Assembly (NCBI GenBank): GCA_025685495.1
Contig: JAJNMT010000003.1
Coordinates: 62,001 to 126,000 of the forward strand
DNA: 64,000 nucleotides
Direction: 5' to 3'
From: Huntiella abstrusa
Taxonomy: Eukaryota > Ascomycota > Sordariomycetes > Microascales > Ceratocystidaceae
Positions 10,415 to 22,394 of this stretch are shown here, in pieces; the stretch's first letter is position 1, and each line of letters begins with the position of its first letter. Below the pieces are notes generated by a model. That model ran no database searches. It had not been told where the DNA came from and worked only from the letters and a program-made list of their open reading frames with translations. The position numbers and the translations under genes were made by a program.

Positions 10415-13051
10415 TCAATATAGAATGATAGTTATGAACGATGACGCATAGTCTTTGTACACGTTGCTCCCCAAGAATGGACGGGGAGCAGGCTTCCTCT
10501 TGTTACGGCGTGCAGATTTGACTTGACGATTTTGCTGTGTTGTCATGCGAACCTGTGTGTTTCCCGATGTCGCCCTGCGTTTACCCCGTGGTTCCGGTGA
10601 CCCCAGACCTTCACTCCTCTTTCGTTTTGACGCGCGCGCGGGTTTGGCAGAATTCGGCGGAGGCATCTCCGCGCCTGTTTGATTTACATGCATTGGTCCC
10701 TCAGTAGCGGTGAATCGTTTGGATTTCCCTCTTTCGTTCGAGTGGACGGACACCTGAGCCGACTTGCATTTATCAAAACGTTTCCTACGTAGCATAGAAA
10801 GTCGCAGGCGCTGAGCCTTTAGCCTAGTCAACGTTTGAATTGCCATTGGGCGAAGTCTGGCAAGGATACGGGCCGAGAATAGGTTGGAAGCACTATATCT
10901 GGTTTCGGATATGTAACCAAGACGTTGAGCATGCGCCACATTATCACCATGAACAACTCCTGGCTGGCTAAACGTTCGAACTTCGACTGCATGAGTGCGG
11001 CCATCGCTGTCTAGAGTCATCAAGACTAGCAAATCGGTAGGGTTGGCAAAGCGTCTCTCAGGATCCGTAGGTGTACGACGGAGATAACGTGGATAGACAA
11101 ACTTCGCCCTGGCTTGAATAACAAGGTGACGATCAGAAATATCACTTAAAATTTTCATCGGAAGGCCACTTTGTCGCGAAAAAGAAATTCGTTTGCGTAG
11201 AGGAGTGAGGACATGTATTATCCTACACATCGGCGATTGATTCCCGCCACTACAACGCCATTTTACTTTTGCGGGCGCGTGCACCCAGGACCAAGTGGGA
11301 ACGTCACTGTTAAAAAAAAAATAGATCGTCTCCCCAACTCCAAGTGAGACCATATTGCATGGATCGAGTAGGAATCCCAAAAACATGCTCAATCCTACGA
11401 GTTTTTAGCAGACCAGAAATTGCGTCAAGTCTGTCTGTGTACATGGTAAGTTGACGGCCAGAATACTCCTCGATTAGATCATACGCTGACTTCTCTTGTG
11501 CTATGGCACATGTGGGGCGACAGTCTGGTATTGTCTCCAGGCGTTCGTGATGATATGCGACCATGGGGCAATTAATATGCCAGAGTATAGTACACTCAGT
11601 GAAATAGAGTCTTCGAGGAGAAAGATATTCCTCTTGCATTGTCCATCCACGCTTGAGCCACTCTGGTTTAACATAACCGAAACACGGAAGTCCGGCGGCA
11701 GTTGCCCAACATCGATCACCCGGTTTTTCCAAGCATCCATGGAAGTCACGGGTGTAGCCAGGGAGTCCAGAGTGTATGTCCCAAGTGAGAGCACAATTCA
11801 TGGTCAAGTAAGAGTTGGCGTAAATGTCCCCCATCGCATGAATCTGTTCCACCTTTTCTGTTTTATCACCCTGCATTATGCAGTAGCGATCTATCCAGAT
11901 GTATGGAATGTCGAGAAGCTGGGCAATGGTTACACAGTCATAGAGCGTTTTGGACATGGTCTCTGGGGACAATGACCCAGGCACGGCAAATAAGAGCTTT
12001 GTCTCCTCGGTGAGCATGTTCTTGTCGTCACTGTCCCATCTGTAACTAATGGCAGAGTATCGCACATGTTTGTTTCCGATATTGACGACACATTTCTGGT
12101 TGACGTCAATCAGGCGGAAGCATTGGGGATACTCTATATATATTTGTTAGTCTCCTCCTTCACGGCCTATGAAAGCTTTCCTTACCGGCTACTTGCTGGA
12201 GATTCTCGTTGGGGTAGATTTCGAACTGAACCTGTATTTGTCGTTTGAGAAATAAAGGATTACATCTGTTGAGTTCGTAGTGCAGCACTGTCGGTTCATT
12301 TCTGAAATCCTTGTCTGATAGATGCAATATCGTCCACAGGTTGTCTTCCACCACTTCGTCACCCACCTGTATGTCGTCCCATCGAACTGCAACCCACAGT
12401 GAAAACGCATTTGGGTTATTTGGATCCCACCAACACCCTTTTGGTTCGGAGCCAACGCCCACGTAGGCGAGTCTCGACTTTCCCTCGGGTTTCATGGTAT
12501 TCAATATGCGCCTTGCCAACTTAAAGCAGACGGGACAACCGGGCGAAAACCCGACGTTTCTAAGTCCAACCCCGTCGGTATTGTCAACGATAGTTGGCCA
12601 CTGATCAAATATGTTTTGGTCAGATGTTGTCTGTGTATAATGTAGCTGTTGGATGTCGCCATCCTGGAACGAGCACCACCCAGGGTTGTGCATAGTGTAA
12701 GTATACCAGTATTCATTATCACGGAACTTCCGTACGGCATCCCAACAGTCTTCACAGGTGTTAACAACCATCATGGCGACGACCAGTGCAGCGCACGAAC
12801 CACACCAATTGCGATTGGTGGCCACCTTGTCGACGACTCGACGCTTGTATTCTAAACAGGACTCTCTCCCATCGCCTTCAGTCTTATTGTGAACCACTAA
12901 ATCAGTTGGCTGTGTTGTTTAGTACCACGGGACTACTATTATTGTGTGCTTCTACCATTGGGTGTGGCAAACATACCTCTTCAGGGTCAACAAAGGAGAG
13001 AGCGGCCTGCTCACTGGGCTGACCCTCGCACCGATATTCTAGTCGAAACAT
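10415..13051 (-). pseudogene. HET-domain protein gene 1, frameshifted in a 10-base T run
   Basis: Minus-strand exons 13051-12977, 12909-12186 and 12133-10415. Introns are 67 bases (donor GTATGT, branch TACTAAA) and 52 bases (GTAAGG...CTAAC...TATAG). The N-terminal part carries paired cysteines (WCGSC...CEDC, Cys61/64/77/80, and CPVC later). The HET domain follows, with SYRWDS, IPYIWIDRYC and RGWTMQEEYLSPRR. Within exon 3 a run of ten T (plus-strand A at 11312-11321) puts the frame into a stop at 11310. The alignment with the paralog at 58-60.7 kb resumes in the next frame, through TWSW and a shared C-terminus, to a stop at 10415. Exons total 2518 bases, one more than the paralog's 2517, so one extra T explains the break. 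It may be a true null allele or an assembly error. The tail is Lys/Arg-rich with a likely nuclear signal. HET proteins act in non-self recognition and cell death in filamentous fungi; the role here is inferred. Confidence 0.85.
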
Positions 13052-15695
13052 TTGACTTGGATTTCCAATAAATGAACGACAAAATGTCTGTTTTGAGGTA
13101 GATGTAAACGATTTCAAGCACCAAGAATTATAATTGACCCAAATCCCCGCCTCCCAAACGCCATATCTTTGGACTTTCTAGGCAAAAGGCATATCTAGGA
13201 TAAGCGACTTATCTACATAATCTTGCATAATCAATTCAAATTCCACCAATCATTCTAGCATTCTGCACGATAGACAAATCCAACGGAGACTTTAAGCGCA
13301 CATACATAAGTATCCAGTCAAGAGGCAACCTGACATAAAAAATGGCCGCGTCATCCGAGCAGAATATCTGACCTCGATCACACTGACGAAACGCCTTATA
13401 CATCTGTTCTCGTGACCCCAGGTGACTCCTACTCCGATCACTTCAGTCGCCATTTCACAACCCCTACGCTCTGTCAGTAGGTTAATATGGGGTTACCGTT
13501 ATGTCTCTTCAATGGAAAATCAATCCTGAAGGGAATCCGGTATACACTACTCAGTTTCGGCAGGTTGTAACTTGGTTCGACAATTCGGTCATCAGAATGC
13601 TGTAACTCCATATAATGCTCCGTACCTACGATTCGAACTAATTTTGCACGTGAGGACACTGATTGATTGGTGTGCGTTTTGTCTTTCTCTATAACCCTAA
13701 ACGAACCTAGTTTTCGGGTCCAGCGATCCGTTACCAGGTGTCCATGAAACATGATTACAAGGGACTCTAATAAACACAGATACCCAGTTAGTAAATGTCC
13801 TTCGTACCAAGGCCAGTTGGAAAATTCGGTTCTGTTGGGCAAACGCTTACACCCAATGTATTTCATCACTTTCATGTTCCCCTGTGGTTAATCCAGGTAA
13901 ATCACCTCTGTTGCTGAAAATTCTCTGTGTCCATGCAAAGTCAGTGCTGTGTCCCTATTTACAAGTACTCAATATATCATTTGAGAGAGTAATGATTAAA
14001 AAAAAAAAAATATATCATTTTGATAGATGGTCGAAGCATGATCATGTACAATGCGACTCGATTGACTAGACAACCACAAATTGCTAACAAGCAACGTTTT
14101 ACTTCATGCGAGCCTAAGCTGCAGATTACCCAGTGTTTTGGGTTACAGCAACTTATGGCCTGTGAAGCCATATATCGATGAGACACCAAGAATCGGCCAT
14201 TGTTGCGCCGCTCCCCTCGCTGTGCTGTGATACCGCAGGCCTTGATTTTTCTTTGTTGTAATAATCGACTAAGCGGCTTGGGTTCAAGAGATCATTTGAA
14301 AAGGCGAAGAATTGAGGAGTGTGTCACCAAAGTGTCAGTTGATGTCGAGGGTTGTCAAGATGCAATACGTGTGGCTATTATGAGCATATCATTTCTTTAC
14401 ATCAAGTTTAAACGTTCTTAGAGAATAGACTCTTGCGAAACCTCTATACCAACAACATTATTATATGTGGTAGCATCTTCCGCAACCTCGGATGGTTCGT
14501 GAACCTAACAAATCATGCATAACTGCCTATTCCTTGCCCAGGCATGTGGTTGGCACAATTCTCTTGACAGTTTAGAATGGTTCTCTCACATGACCGCACA
14601 AGATCAAAGTTTTACGGGAGCACATTTCCAAACGGCCACGAGACAAAAAAGCGAATCTGTCATCACATGAAGGGGACACATCTACTATTGGAATATAGTC
14701 TAAGGCTGTGGCACCTGAGAACACTAACGAAGTAGGACAAATTTCCCTGGCGATTACCTTGATTTGCACACTACTCGGACCACGCTAGATCATGCCATAA
14801 CCCTAAACACGCTTCATTCATCTGGCAGTCGCAAAATCACAAGAAGGTACATACTCCGATAAGAAAATAGAGACCAATAAAGGCCAGAAACATAAACAAT
14901 ACTTGGCTTGGTCGACCTTCCGCAGGAAACACTAAAGCCCGTCTTAGGATGGGCCAAGTTCCCAAGTCTTTTAATTAGTCCTGGTCGGCTCTAGGGGGCT
15001 TCTCGTTTATGGCTTTTTGGTGAAAGGCCGTGTTACGCGGTCTTGGTGTCCATAGACCCCTTTACGCTTGATTGTAGAGATTCATGAGGAAGCTGAGTGA
15101 CATAGGTCTGCTCAATGTCACCAACAGCCCTTTTCTGTATCAGCAAAGTGCGGCAGAGTCTAACGTGCAAGTAGGCCTACGAACCACATCTAGGTCATCG
15201 GCGACCCAAGTTCAATTACCCCGTGCATGAAAGTAACCGAAGCGCCCATCAACATGGCAGATAGGGGTTCTCTGGATATAGAAGATATAGAATCCCCAAT
15301 AATTACCCTTCTGTCGTCCATCAGACACATCTAACATGGCAAGTTTACATTGCATCTTCAAGTAGTCCCTTATTCGCCAATGAAGCTCAACTACCAAAAA
15401 CGTATTTCTATCTGGATAGACCAGCAGCTAAGACTTAGGAGTGATAATTCGAAAGCCTCGTAAAGTCTAGTAAGCGATGCAGACATCAAATGCCACCTCA
15501 GAATCAGTTACTACGACACCTGAACGAGAATTGAGTTAGTTGACTCGGTTACGGCTGACACATACGTCCTAGAGTCTAAGGCTCCTCTAGGCCTAAGCCT
15601 CCTGATTTGTACGTATTCTATATATGGCGTTACAATCACCGTGTTAAAGGAAGTTACAGTCAGAGTGACTGACATAGTTCTTTGCTGTCAAACAC
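13052..15695. other. Gene-poor stretch, 2.6 kb
   Basis: This holds the HET gene 1 promoter and a long non-coding stretch. The only ATG frame above 100 codons is on the minus strand at 13474-13875 (133 aa). It has no signal peptide or motif, and I treat it as chance or a decayed exon. The poly(A) insertion with flanking direct repeat at 13971-14020 is listed separately. No transposon protein is detectable. Confidence 0.4.
13971..14020 (+). repeat. Poly(A) tract with flanking 12-base direct repeat (retro-insertion-like)
   Basis: The 12-mer AATATATCATTT occurs at 13971-13982 and again at 14009-14020. Between the copies is a short segment ending in 13 consecutive A (13998-14010); the last two A are shared with the second repeat copy. 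Direct repeats with a poly(A) tract abutting the 3' copy are the hallmark of target-primed reverse transcription, so this looks like a very short retro-inserted 3' end. Short AT-rich repeats can also arise by chance. Confidence 0.4.
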
Positions 15696-16521
15696 ATGAT
15701 TCCCAACCCTCATTGGATCAACCCAGGTTTTACAAACCCACAAGATGGCAACCCACAACTTGTCAACCCCATAACTGTATCTCGAACTCCTAGAATGTCC
15801 AAGCCTTGCTTTTCTAGCCTTCTTTTCTTCGATTCACTCAGTGATAGTTATGACAGTCGGCCATTTTCATCAACAATCCTACACAGCAGCGCACAATAAT
15901 CATCACAGTCTCTACTACACACTTCTCCTCAAATCCATTTTTGTTGAACCTGACACTTGGCATTGCTCCAATGACAATCCTCTCTTCCGTGAGTATTGAT
16001 CTTACAATCATCAACAAAGTCATCACTGACATTCCATCTGATAGTCACCTTCCAATGCTTCTTGGAGCTCTACTGCGCCTCTTACCTGGAGCAATCCTGC
16101 CTTCAGCTCCACTACGCCGGTACGCCCGACATATGGTATCCTCACTATACCCACCCCTACCCACGATAAAGATTGTGCCGAGTCGGATGCTCAAGAAGTG
16201 TCGACCAATGATAATGTTTGGATGTGTGATGATACTTCCGCCCGTGATGATAGCCAGGAACACGGCGACTCGCTGCTCATCGATGAAGTTGATCCAGATG
16301 AAGAGAGTGACAAGCAGCCCTACATAGGGCCATCACATCAAGAGTTCCATCAGCTTCTCAAGGCTCAAAATGCCTACTATGAGAAGCATTCCGGTGCGAC
16401 TGCTGAATGGAAGATTGATCTCTTCTTTGATTCCCTTCTGTATGACATCACTTGGTGCATAATCAAGTCTACCATTGATTGCTGTGACCCAGAAACTTAC
16501 CCAGGGCTGCAAACAATTTGA
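15696..16521 (+). CDS. Possible spliced orphan gene (233 aa), weak
   Basis: Hand-built model: exons 15696-15840, 15909-15988 and 16045-16521. The second intron (15989-16044) has a strong GTGAGT donor; the first uses a weaker GTGATA donor. Both junctions keep the frame. The product begins with Asn-Pro repeats (HWINPGFTNP), and the motif returns downstream (TWSNPAF), followed by a Ser/Thr/Pro-rich section, an acidic segment (about 140-165) and a helical, Trp/Tyr-containing C-terminus. The shared W-x-N-P motif on both sides of the introns is the main argument that the pieces belong together. It could also be a decaying gene: another frame after the stop continues with a Cys-rich peptide (FCLICERL). 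Confidence 0.25.
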
Positions 16522-17676
16522 ATTTTGCCTCATTTGTGAACGATTGGAATCTCAAGCTGCCTGTCGCATGTTGCAATAACTTGTTCGATGTTTTCTTTCA
16601 GGCGCCAGTTTTCAATGGAAAAGTCTGTTTATTTTTCAAGGTCTCTGAGTCTCAATTCAACCACCCTTTGCAGTTTGAACTTCAATTTCTTTGTGGGCAG
16701 ACACCGAATAACAAAATATCTCCATAGTACATGTGAACTACTCTGGTCGAAATAGAGTCCTAACGATGGCTATCTTGATAAAGAAGCATGAAATCCAATA
16801 TCGTCTAATAAATGTAAGATCTCAGACACCAGCGGTATCATTGATCAAAAGCACCGAGCGGTCCCAGGTCATATCGCCGTTATACATACACTAAAACGAT
16901 TACAATTGTCGTAGCAGACACATGGGGATTCGTGTATTTCCCAATTTGGAGTTTGTATTTACAACAACATGTGACTCTTACCCTTGTACCGACCTTACGT
17001 CACAGGCTTTTTCCGTTATTACTCTCACCGAAGGTCCAAGCTTTCCAGGACACGGATCCACTATATTCACCGAAAATACAGCTGTCAACAGAGGCTAGCT
17101 CCGCCGGAATTTCAGGGTTGTTCAGGCCAGCCGCGCCCCTCACCGAGGGAGGAGAGGGGACTGATTTCAACGAAGCTCTACATGCTCAATTGATTACATC
17201 GTGGATATTCCCAAGCAATTGGGGTGTTTATTTTCTAATACGCTATTCTTCTCAGCTAGATGATTTCGTATCTTATTTGGTCTCATTTAGCGCACAATTT
17301 CTCGTGACCTCATTTCAATAGCCACTGTATTACAGCAGCTTTGCCTCCTGGTGGTTCGCCCTTGCTCTGTACCTACCCCTTGGTTGGAAGGCTTCATTTC
17401 ATTGCTTGATCGCATTTTCAGGCGGCGGAACATCAAACCAATATCGACGGTTGGAGAATTGTCTACTTCGACAAGTATTTTTCTGGCGTCACACTCGCGC
17501 CTCCGGCTTTTCTTGCGTCGCAGCGGAGATTAGATGGTCGACTTAGCTTGCGGCCTTCTTGCACTACCTGGCCATAGAGCTATCCCTATATTACACGTTT
17601 TCAACACCGACAATAACTGGCGGAAGCATTCTACACTGCATTAACGACACATCATTACAATCCTGAAAAGAAAACC
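16522..17676. other. Intergenic, 1.15 kb upstream of SEC3
   Basis: Promoter and leader region of SEC3. The longest frame (near 16932-17321) lacks an ATG start and shows no motif. No RNA gene or repeat seen. Confidence 0.45.
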
Positions 17677-20600
17677 ATGGCTACTAATAGAGACCGATTT
17701 GAAGACGAAAAGCGGAGGATAGTTGAGAGTTGTTTTAGCCGGCAAGATGCAGATGGATCAGGTATGTTGCATCCCACCGACAGCTTCCATGGTTGAAATC
17801 CGACCAGCTAGCCCATCGCGCCCCGGACTACCCCGCGCGCAATACTCTCCGCAACCTTTCTCGAACAAACTTTTGGATCATCTGGCGCTGACTCGTATCT
17901 TGTGTTCTTTCCGTAGTACCCGAAACCTATATCACCCATCTCCGAATCACAGAATTCTCGACATACCCCTCATCGCCACCACCGCCACAAGCACGGAACC
18001 CGCAGATTCAAAAGCCTCGAGTAATCATCATCTCAGTCCGTCGCTCTGGCCGCGTGTGTATGCACAAGTCCAAGGAAAACACCAACGGAAGCTTCTCGAT
18101 CGGAAAAACGTGGAACTTTGACGATATCAGCCATATCCAAGGCTACACAGGACCCAATGTCGACCCTCAACAGAGACAGTGGGCGGGTGATACGGGGTTT
18201 TTAATCACAATCCAAAAATCCTACTACTGGCAAGCGCAAACTGATAAAGAGAAAAACTTCTTCATTGCTAGTTTGATCAAGATTTACACCAAGTATACGG
18301 GCGGGCGGCAGCCAGAGATTAGTGGATTTGATGCTAGAGAGCTCGAACTTTTGTTGAACGGGAATCGCCGCAATGGCGCCTCCCCGGTTCCCCAGGGCGG
18401 CGGCTCCATTCCTCCACCAATCACAACTTCTTCTGGCCGCCCATCTCTTGATCGCGGTATTGGCCCACGTCCACCTATGACCCCCGTCGGCTCTGGCCCA
18501 TCATCTGCTGCCGGGTCTCCGTTTATCCCACCGCCGAGAGCCTCCCCCGGCCCTATGCGGGTTTCACAAAATACGCTCAGCAACTCGCCAGGCGGTAGCA
18601 TGGATTCAACCCGCTCGTTTAATACCCCCGCTGGCATGCGTAGATTGGCGCCTGGGAATCAGAGCCAAGAATCATTCAACACTCCGTTTGCCGGTCGCAA
18701 TGACGATGCCCTCCGTCCCCGCTCTAGAGGTACCGGCGGTGGCCAGACACCCATATCTGCGCCGAGCCCTGGCGGGTTCCGTGCGTACACCGACCCATCA
18801 CCAGAGCCGCCAAAGACGCCCGCCTATGAGGCCCCACCTCCAGAAAGGAGACGCCCACCAATGGATCCTAATCGGCCAAACACCATGGATAGTGACCTGG
18901 TTCCTGCGCCGCTAATGAGTCCAAAGCAAAGAGGCGACGCACAACAACCACCGCCACGTAATATGGAACGCATGGCTCCACGTAATGTGTCTGGGGGTGG
19001 TTTTCGATCCGAATCGGGCTCTTACCGCCAGTCAGACGTTGCCGAATCTCCTCAGAGCGATAATTATAGAGGTGGAGCTCCACTTAAACCGGGGGCTCCT
19101 CCAGCTGCTTCCATGCAACCACCACAACCACTACAAACCCCGAAACCTCTTCAGCCGTTATCGCCTGACTCGAACACTGGGCCTTTGTCACCCGATGAGA
19201 TCGAAAAGCCTGGTCTGGGGCCCATGATCAAATCACGGCGCCTCGGTAGCGGCGAAGCTCCAGAGTCACCACAGTCACCAGAACCAGAGGAAAAGCCTGG
19301 CTTGGGATCCATGATTAAGGGCAAACCCAAGCCCGATCTTGCTGGTTCTTTGTGGAAGGCTGCTGCCGCGGCTGGTGCATTCAAGCCACGCCCGGGTGGT
19401 GCTGGTGAACGTTTAAGACAGGCTGCATTAAAATCTACCGAACCCGATGGTATCAATGCAGTTGTCCCTGCACCCCCGAGACCGGAACCACCCAAACCTG
19501 AGCCTGAAGCAGCTCCCGTACCCGAGAAACCAGTTGAACGCGCCATTACACCTCCGGTTCAGCAGGGCATCACTAGCTCTATCCCTCCGCCAATCATCAC
19601 CACCAATGGAATTCCTACGAATATTATGGCTGTTGGTCCGGGTGGCCAGAAAAAGCCGGATAAGCAGTCTATCATGGTCGGCAATGATGCCAAGTACTTG
19701 ACCTTCCTTGGTGTTGATCCATCTGTGCTTGACAACACGCGCAGTACGGACTTTAGCAAGTGGCTGGACTTTGCTGGATTTTTGCCAGGCCAGAAGCTGC
19801 GGTCTACGGGTTGGGAAACAATAAAGATGAATCTCGACCGTGAGATTGACAAGGCTCAGGCTGGAGGTTGGCTTTCTAGATTCCGGGAAGAGGATGAGCG
19901 GATTTCACAGGTGCGCAAGGGTATTGATAATGTCATTAATGAGTGTGACGAGCTTGAGAATTTGTTGACGCTTTACAGTGTCGAGTTGGGGGTATGTTTT
20001 GTCGAGTGTTCCCGACCAGTTTTCAGAATCTATGCTAACCGTGATTTACACAGACTATCTCAGATGATATCACATACATTGAGAACCAATCACAAGGTCT
20101 TCAAGTGCAGGCTGCCAACCAGAAAGCCCTCAAGAAAGAGCTGGAGCTTATTCTGGATACTTGCAGCATTAGCTCCCGTCACCTAGATGCCCTGAAGGTC
20201 GAGTCATTTGACGCCAACGGAATCAAGAGCATTGAGGCCGCGCTTGTTATGCTGTACAAGGCCATGGTCAGAATCGACCCGAACGTCTGCAAGTACGAAC
20301 CCTCCAAGGACGAGGATGCGGAGACTGCCAAGAACAAGACTGGAGCAGCTAAGCCTATGGATGATGGTATGCAAGATAACGGCGAGGAGGGAACCCTTAA
20401 CAGCAGCTATGGCCAAATGCGCATTGTGCAGGAAAAGAAGGAGTACTATCTGCAGGAAAGTCAGGCAATCATGCAGCGCTACGTCGGGTGGATGTCAAGT
20501 GAGTTTGATGCAGCCTTTGCTGAGACTCACAAAGCGCTCGACAAGGCTCTGGCTCGCAAGACGGATCGCGATCTGTACCAAACGCACCGAGCTTATTTAT

Positions 20601-22171
20601 GGGGTTACACTGCCTTGAACTTGTATGCTCGCGATGTTCACTTGGAGCAGTGGAACGAACTCATTCAGTTATACCAGGCCAAGAGTCACGATCTTTTCAA
20701 GACAGAGTTTACTGGAGTCATTGACTCACACAAGAGTGGCGCAAGAAAGGCTCTGTTGAACGAGGACGAGATTTTGTTTACTTCAATGCCCGAGAAACAA
20801 CACGAAGGCATCGCGACTACAGCACGCAAGTTGACTGTCAAACGAAGCCAGACACTTGCTCGGTCGTTCCGGTCAGATGCCAGCAAGGCACCACCCATGC
20901 CCAAGGCCTCCACCGACAGCCGCGACTTACCTTTCGAGGTGTTCCGCCAAGTGCTGTATGACTTGGTGCCTCTTGTAGAGATGGAACAAAATTTCTTCAT
21001 CGATTTTTTCCATGCCACTATCATGGAGAACGCCGACTTTTCTGAGTTCATCTCTAGCAGACCGGCCAATCACCGGGTACCTCCCGAGAACAAGTGGAAC
21101 GCTAGTCGCAGAATGGAGCCTGACCGTGAACTTGGACGCAAGGTTACCAAGTCCATGGAGGCCATATTCTCGTTCTTGGAGAAGGAGCTACAGCGGATGA
21201 TTGAGTGGATTCTTTCTAACAACCGTCTTCAGGGTGTCGGAATCATTGCGGCACTTGAACAGAAGATGGACATGATCAGCGGATCTAACCAGGACTATCT
21301 CAACCTGTTGCTCCAGAAGCTTCATGGCAACTTAGATGGTCCGTTTGAAAAGTTTGTCGACGATCAAATCCGTGCCATTGAAGAGACCAAGGTCAAGTTT
21401 GCCAAGAAGCGTCGTGGTGTGATTCACTTCTTCAAGGTGTTCCCACCCTTCTTTACCGCAGTCGAGAACATTCTCAGTGTCTTTTATCCGCAAACCCGTA
21501 TCCGCGATACGATCAACAAGGTCTACGGTCGCATCTTACGGGCCATGTTTGATGCGCTCCGGGTGATTGCTCGTGAGACCAAGGGAGTGGGTGTTGCCAA
21601 CAATGCGGCTGATCCCGAAGACAAAGAGGCGCTGAACTATCACATTCTCTTGATTGAGAACTTTGGTTACTTCATTGATGAGGTTGGTGAAAGCAACATT
21701 GACGTAATTGAAGACAAGAAGCGCGAGGCTTCTGGTGAATATGCCAAGCATTTGGACCTGTATCTCAACGCTGTTATGCGCCGCCCTCTGGGCAAGCTTC
21801 TTGACTACCTTGAGAACGTTGAAGCGCAACTCCAAGCTCTCAAGGCCGCCGACAAGATCGCCCTACAGCCGTCCAACACCAAAGCCGTTTTCAACAAAAT
21901 CCTCAGTTCCTATGATGGCAAGGAAGTCCGCAAGGGCATTGAGTTGTTGAAGAAGCGTGTGGAGAAACACTTTGGTGAGAGTGAAGAAAAGGAGACTTAT
22001 GGTGGATACGCTGGCAGTCGCGAACTGGTGGATAAGGTTACGGATGAGTGTGAGAAGTTTTACGGAAAGGTGGAGTTGCGGATTGCCGCAGTCACGTCAG
22101 AGGTTTACGGAGGTGATGTTCTGTTTGAGTGGCCTAGATCTGACGTGAAGAATGCATTTGCGGGGAAGTAA
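17677..22171 (+). CDS. SEC3: Exocyst complex component Sec3
   Basis: Exons 17677-17761, 17917-19991 and 20054-22171 give 1425 aa, in the range of filamentous-fungal Sec3. The N-terminus (about residues 1-140) holds the Sec3 PH-like domain that binds Rho-type GTPases and PI(4,5)P2, with the family motifs FEDEKRRIVESCF, PRVIIISVRRSGRV and SFSIGKTWNFDDI. A long Pro/Ser/Gly-rich disordered region (about 165-540) follows, with repeated EKPGLGxMIK elements. From about 580 a conserved region leads into coiled coil (DNVINECDELENLLTLYSVELG) and the helical Sec3 C-terminal domain to the end. Sec3 marks sites of polarised secretion and tethers vesicles with the other seven exocyst subunits. Intron 1 is 155 bases, longer than most here. 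The ATG sits in a good context (AACCATGGC). Confidence 0.95.
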
Positions 22172-22394
22172 AGAGTTATAGTTTTATACAGTAATGATGA
22201 TGACCCATTTGATGTCTGCAAACACATCGTTTTCGGCACGTGATCACATGGGCTTAGGGTTTATAGTGCATGGGTTACCTCGTGAGGGAGGTAATTCTGA
22301 CGTGAGATTGGTGATATAGGCTCCCATGTTTTGTGCATCTGATGTCTCATTTTACTGACCTACATGCTCGATTCTGAGTAATTCGTTTTATGTC

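Noticed and set aside
11280..11400. An intron in HET gene 1 that would remove the frameshift (acceptor TTTTTAACAG)
   Set aside because: No GT donor with the required phase is present just upstream, and the paralog has continuous coding sequence here; a one-base indel is simpler.
13474..13875. 133-codon minus-strand ATG frame
   Set aside because: No motif, signal peptide or splice context, and no related sequence in the window; left as chance or a decayed exon.
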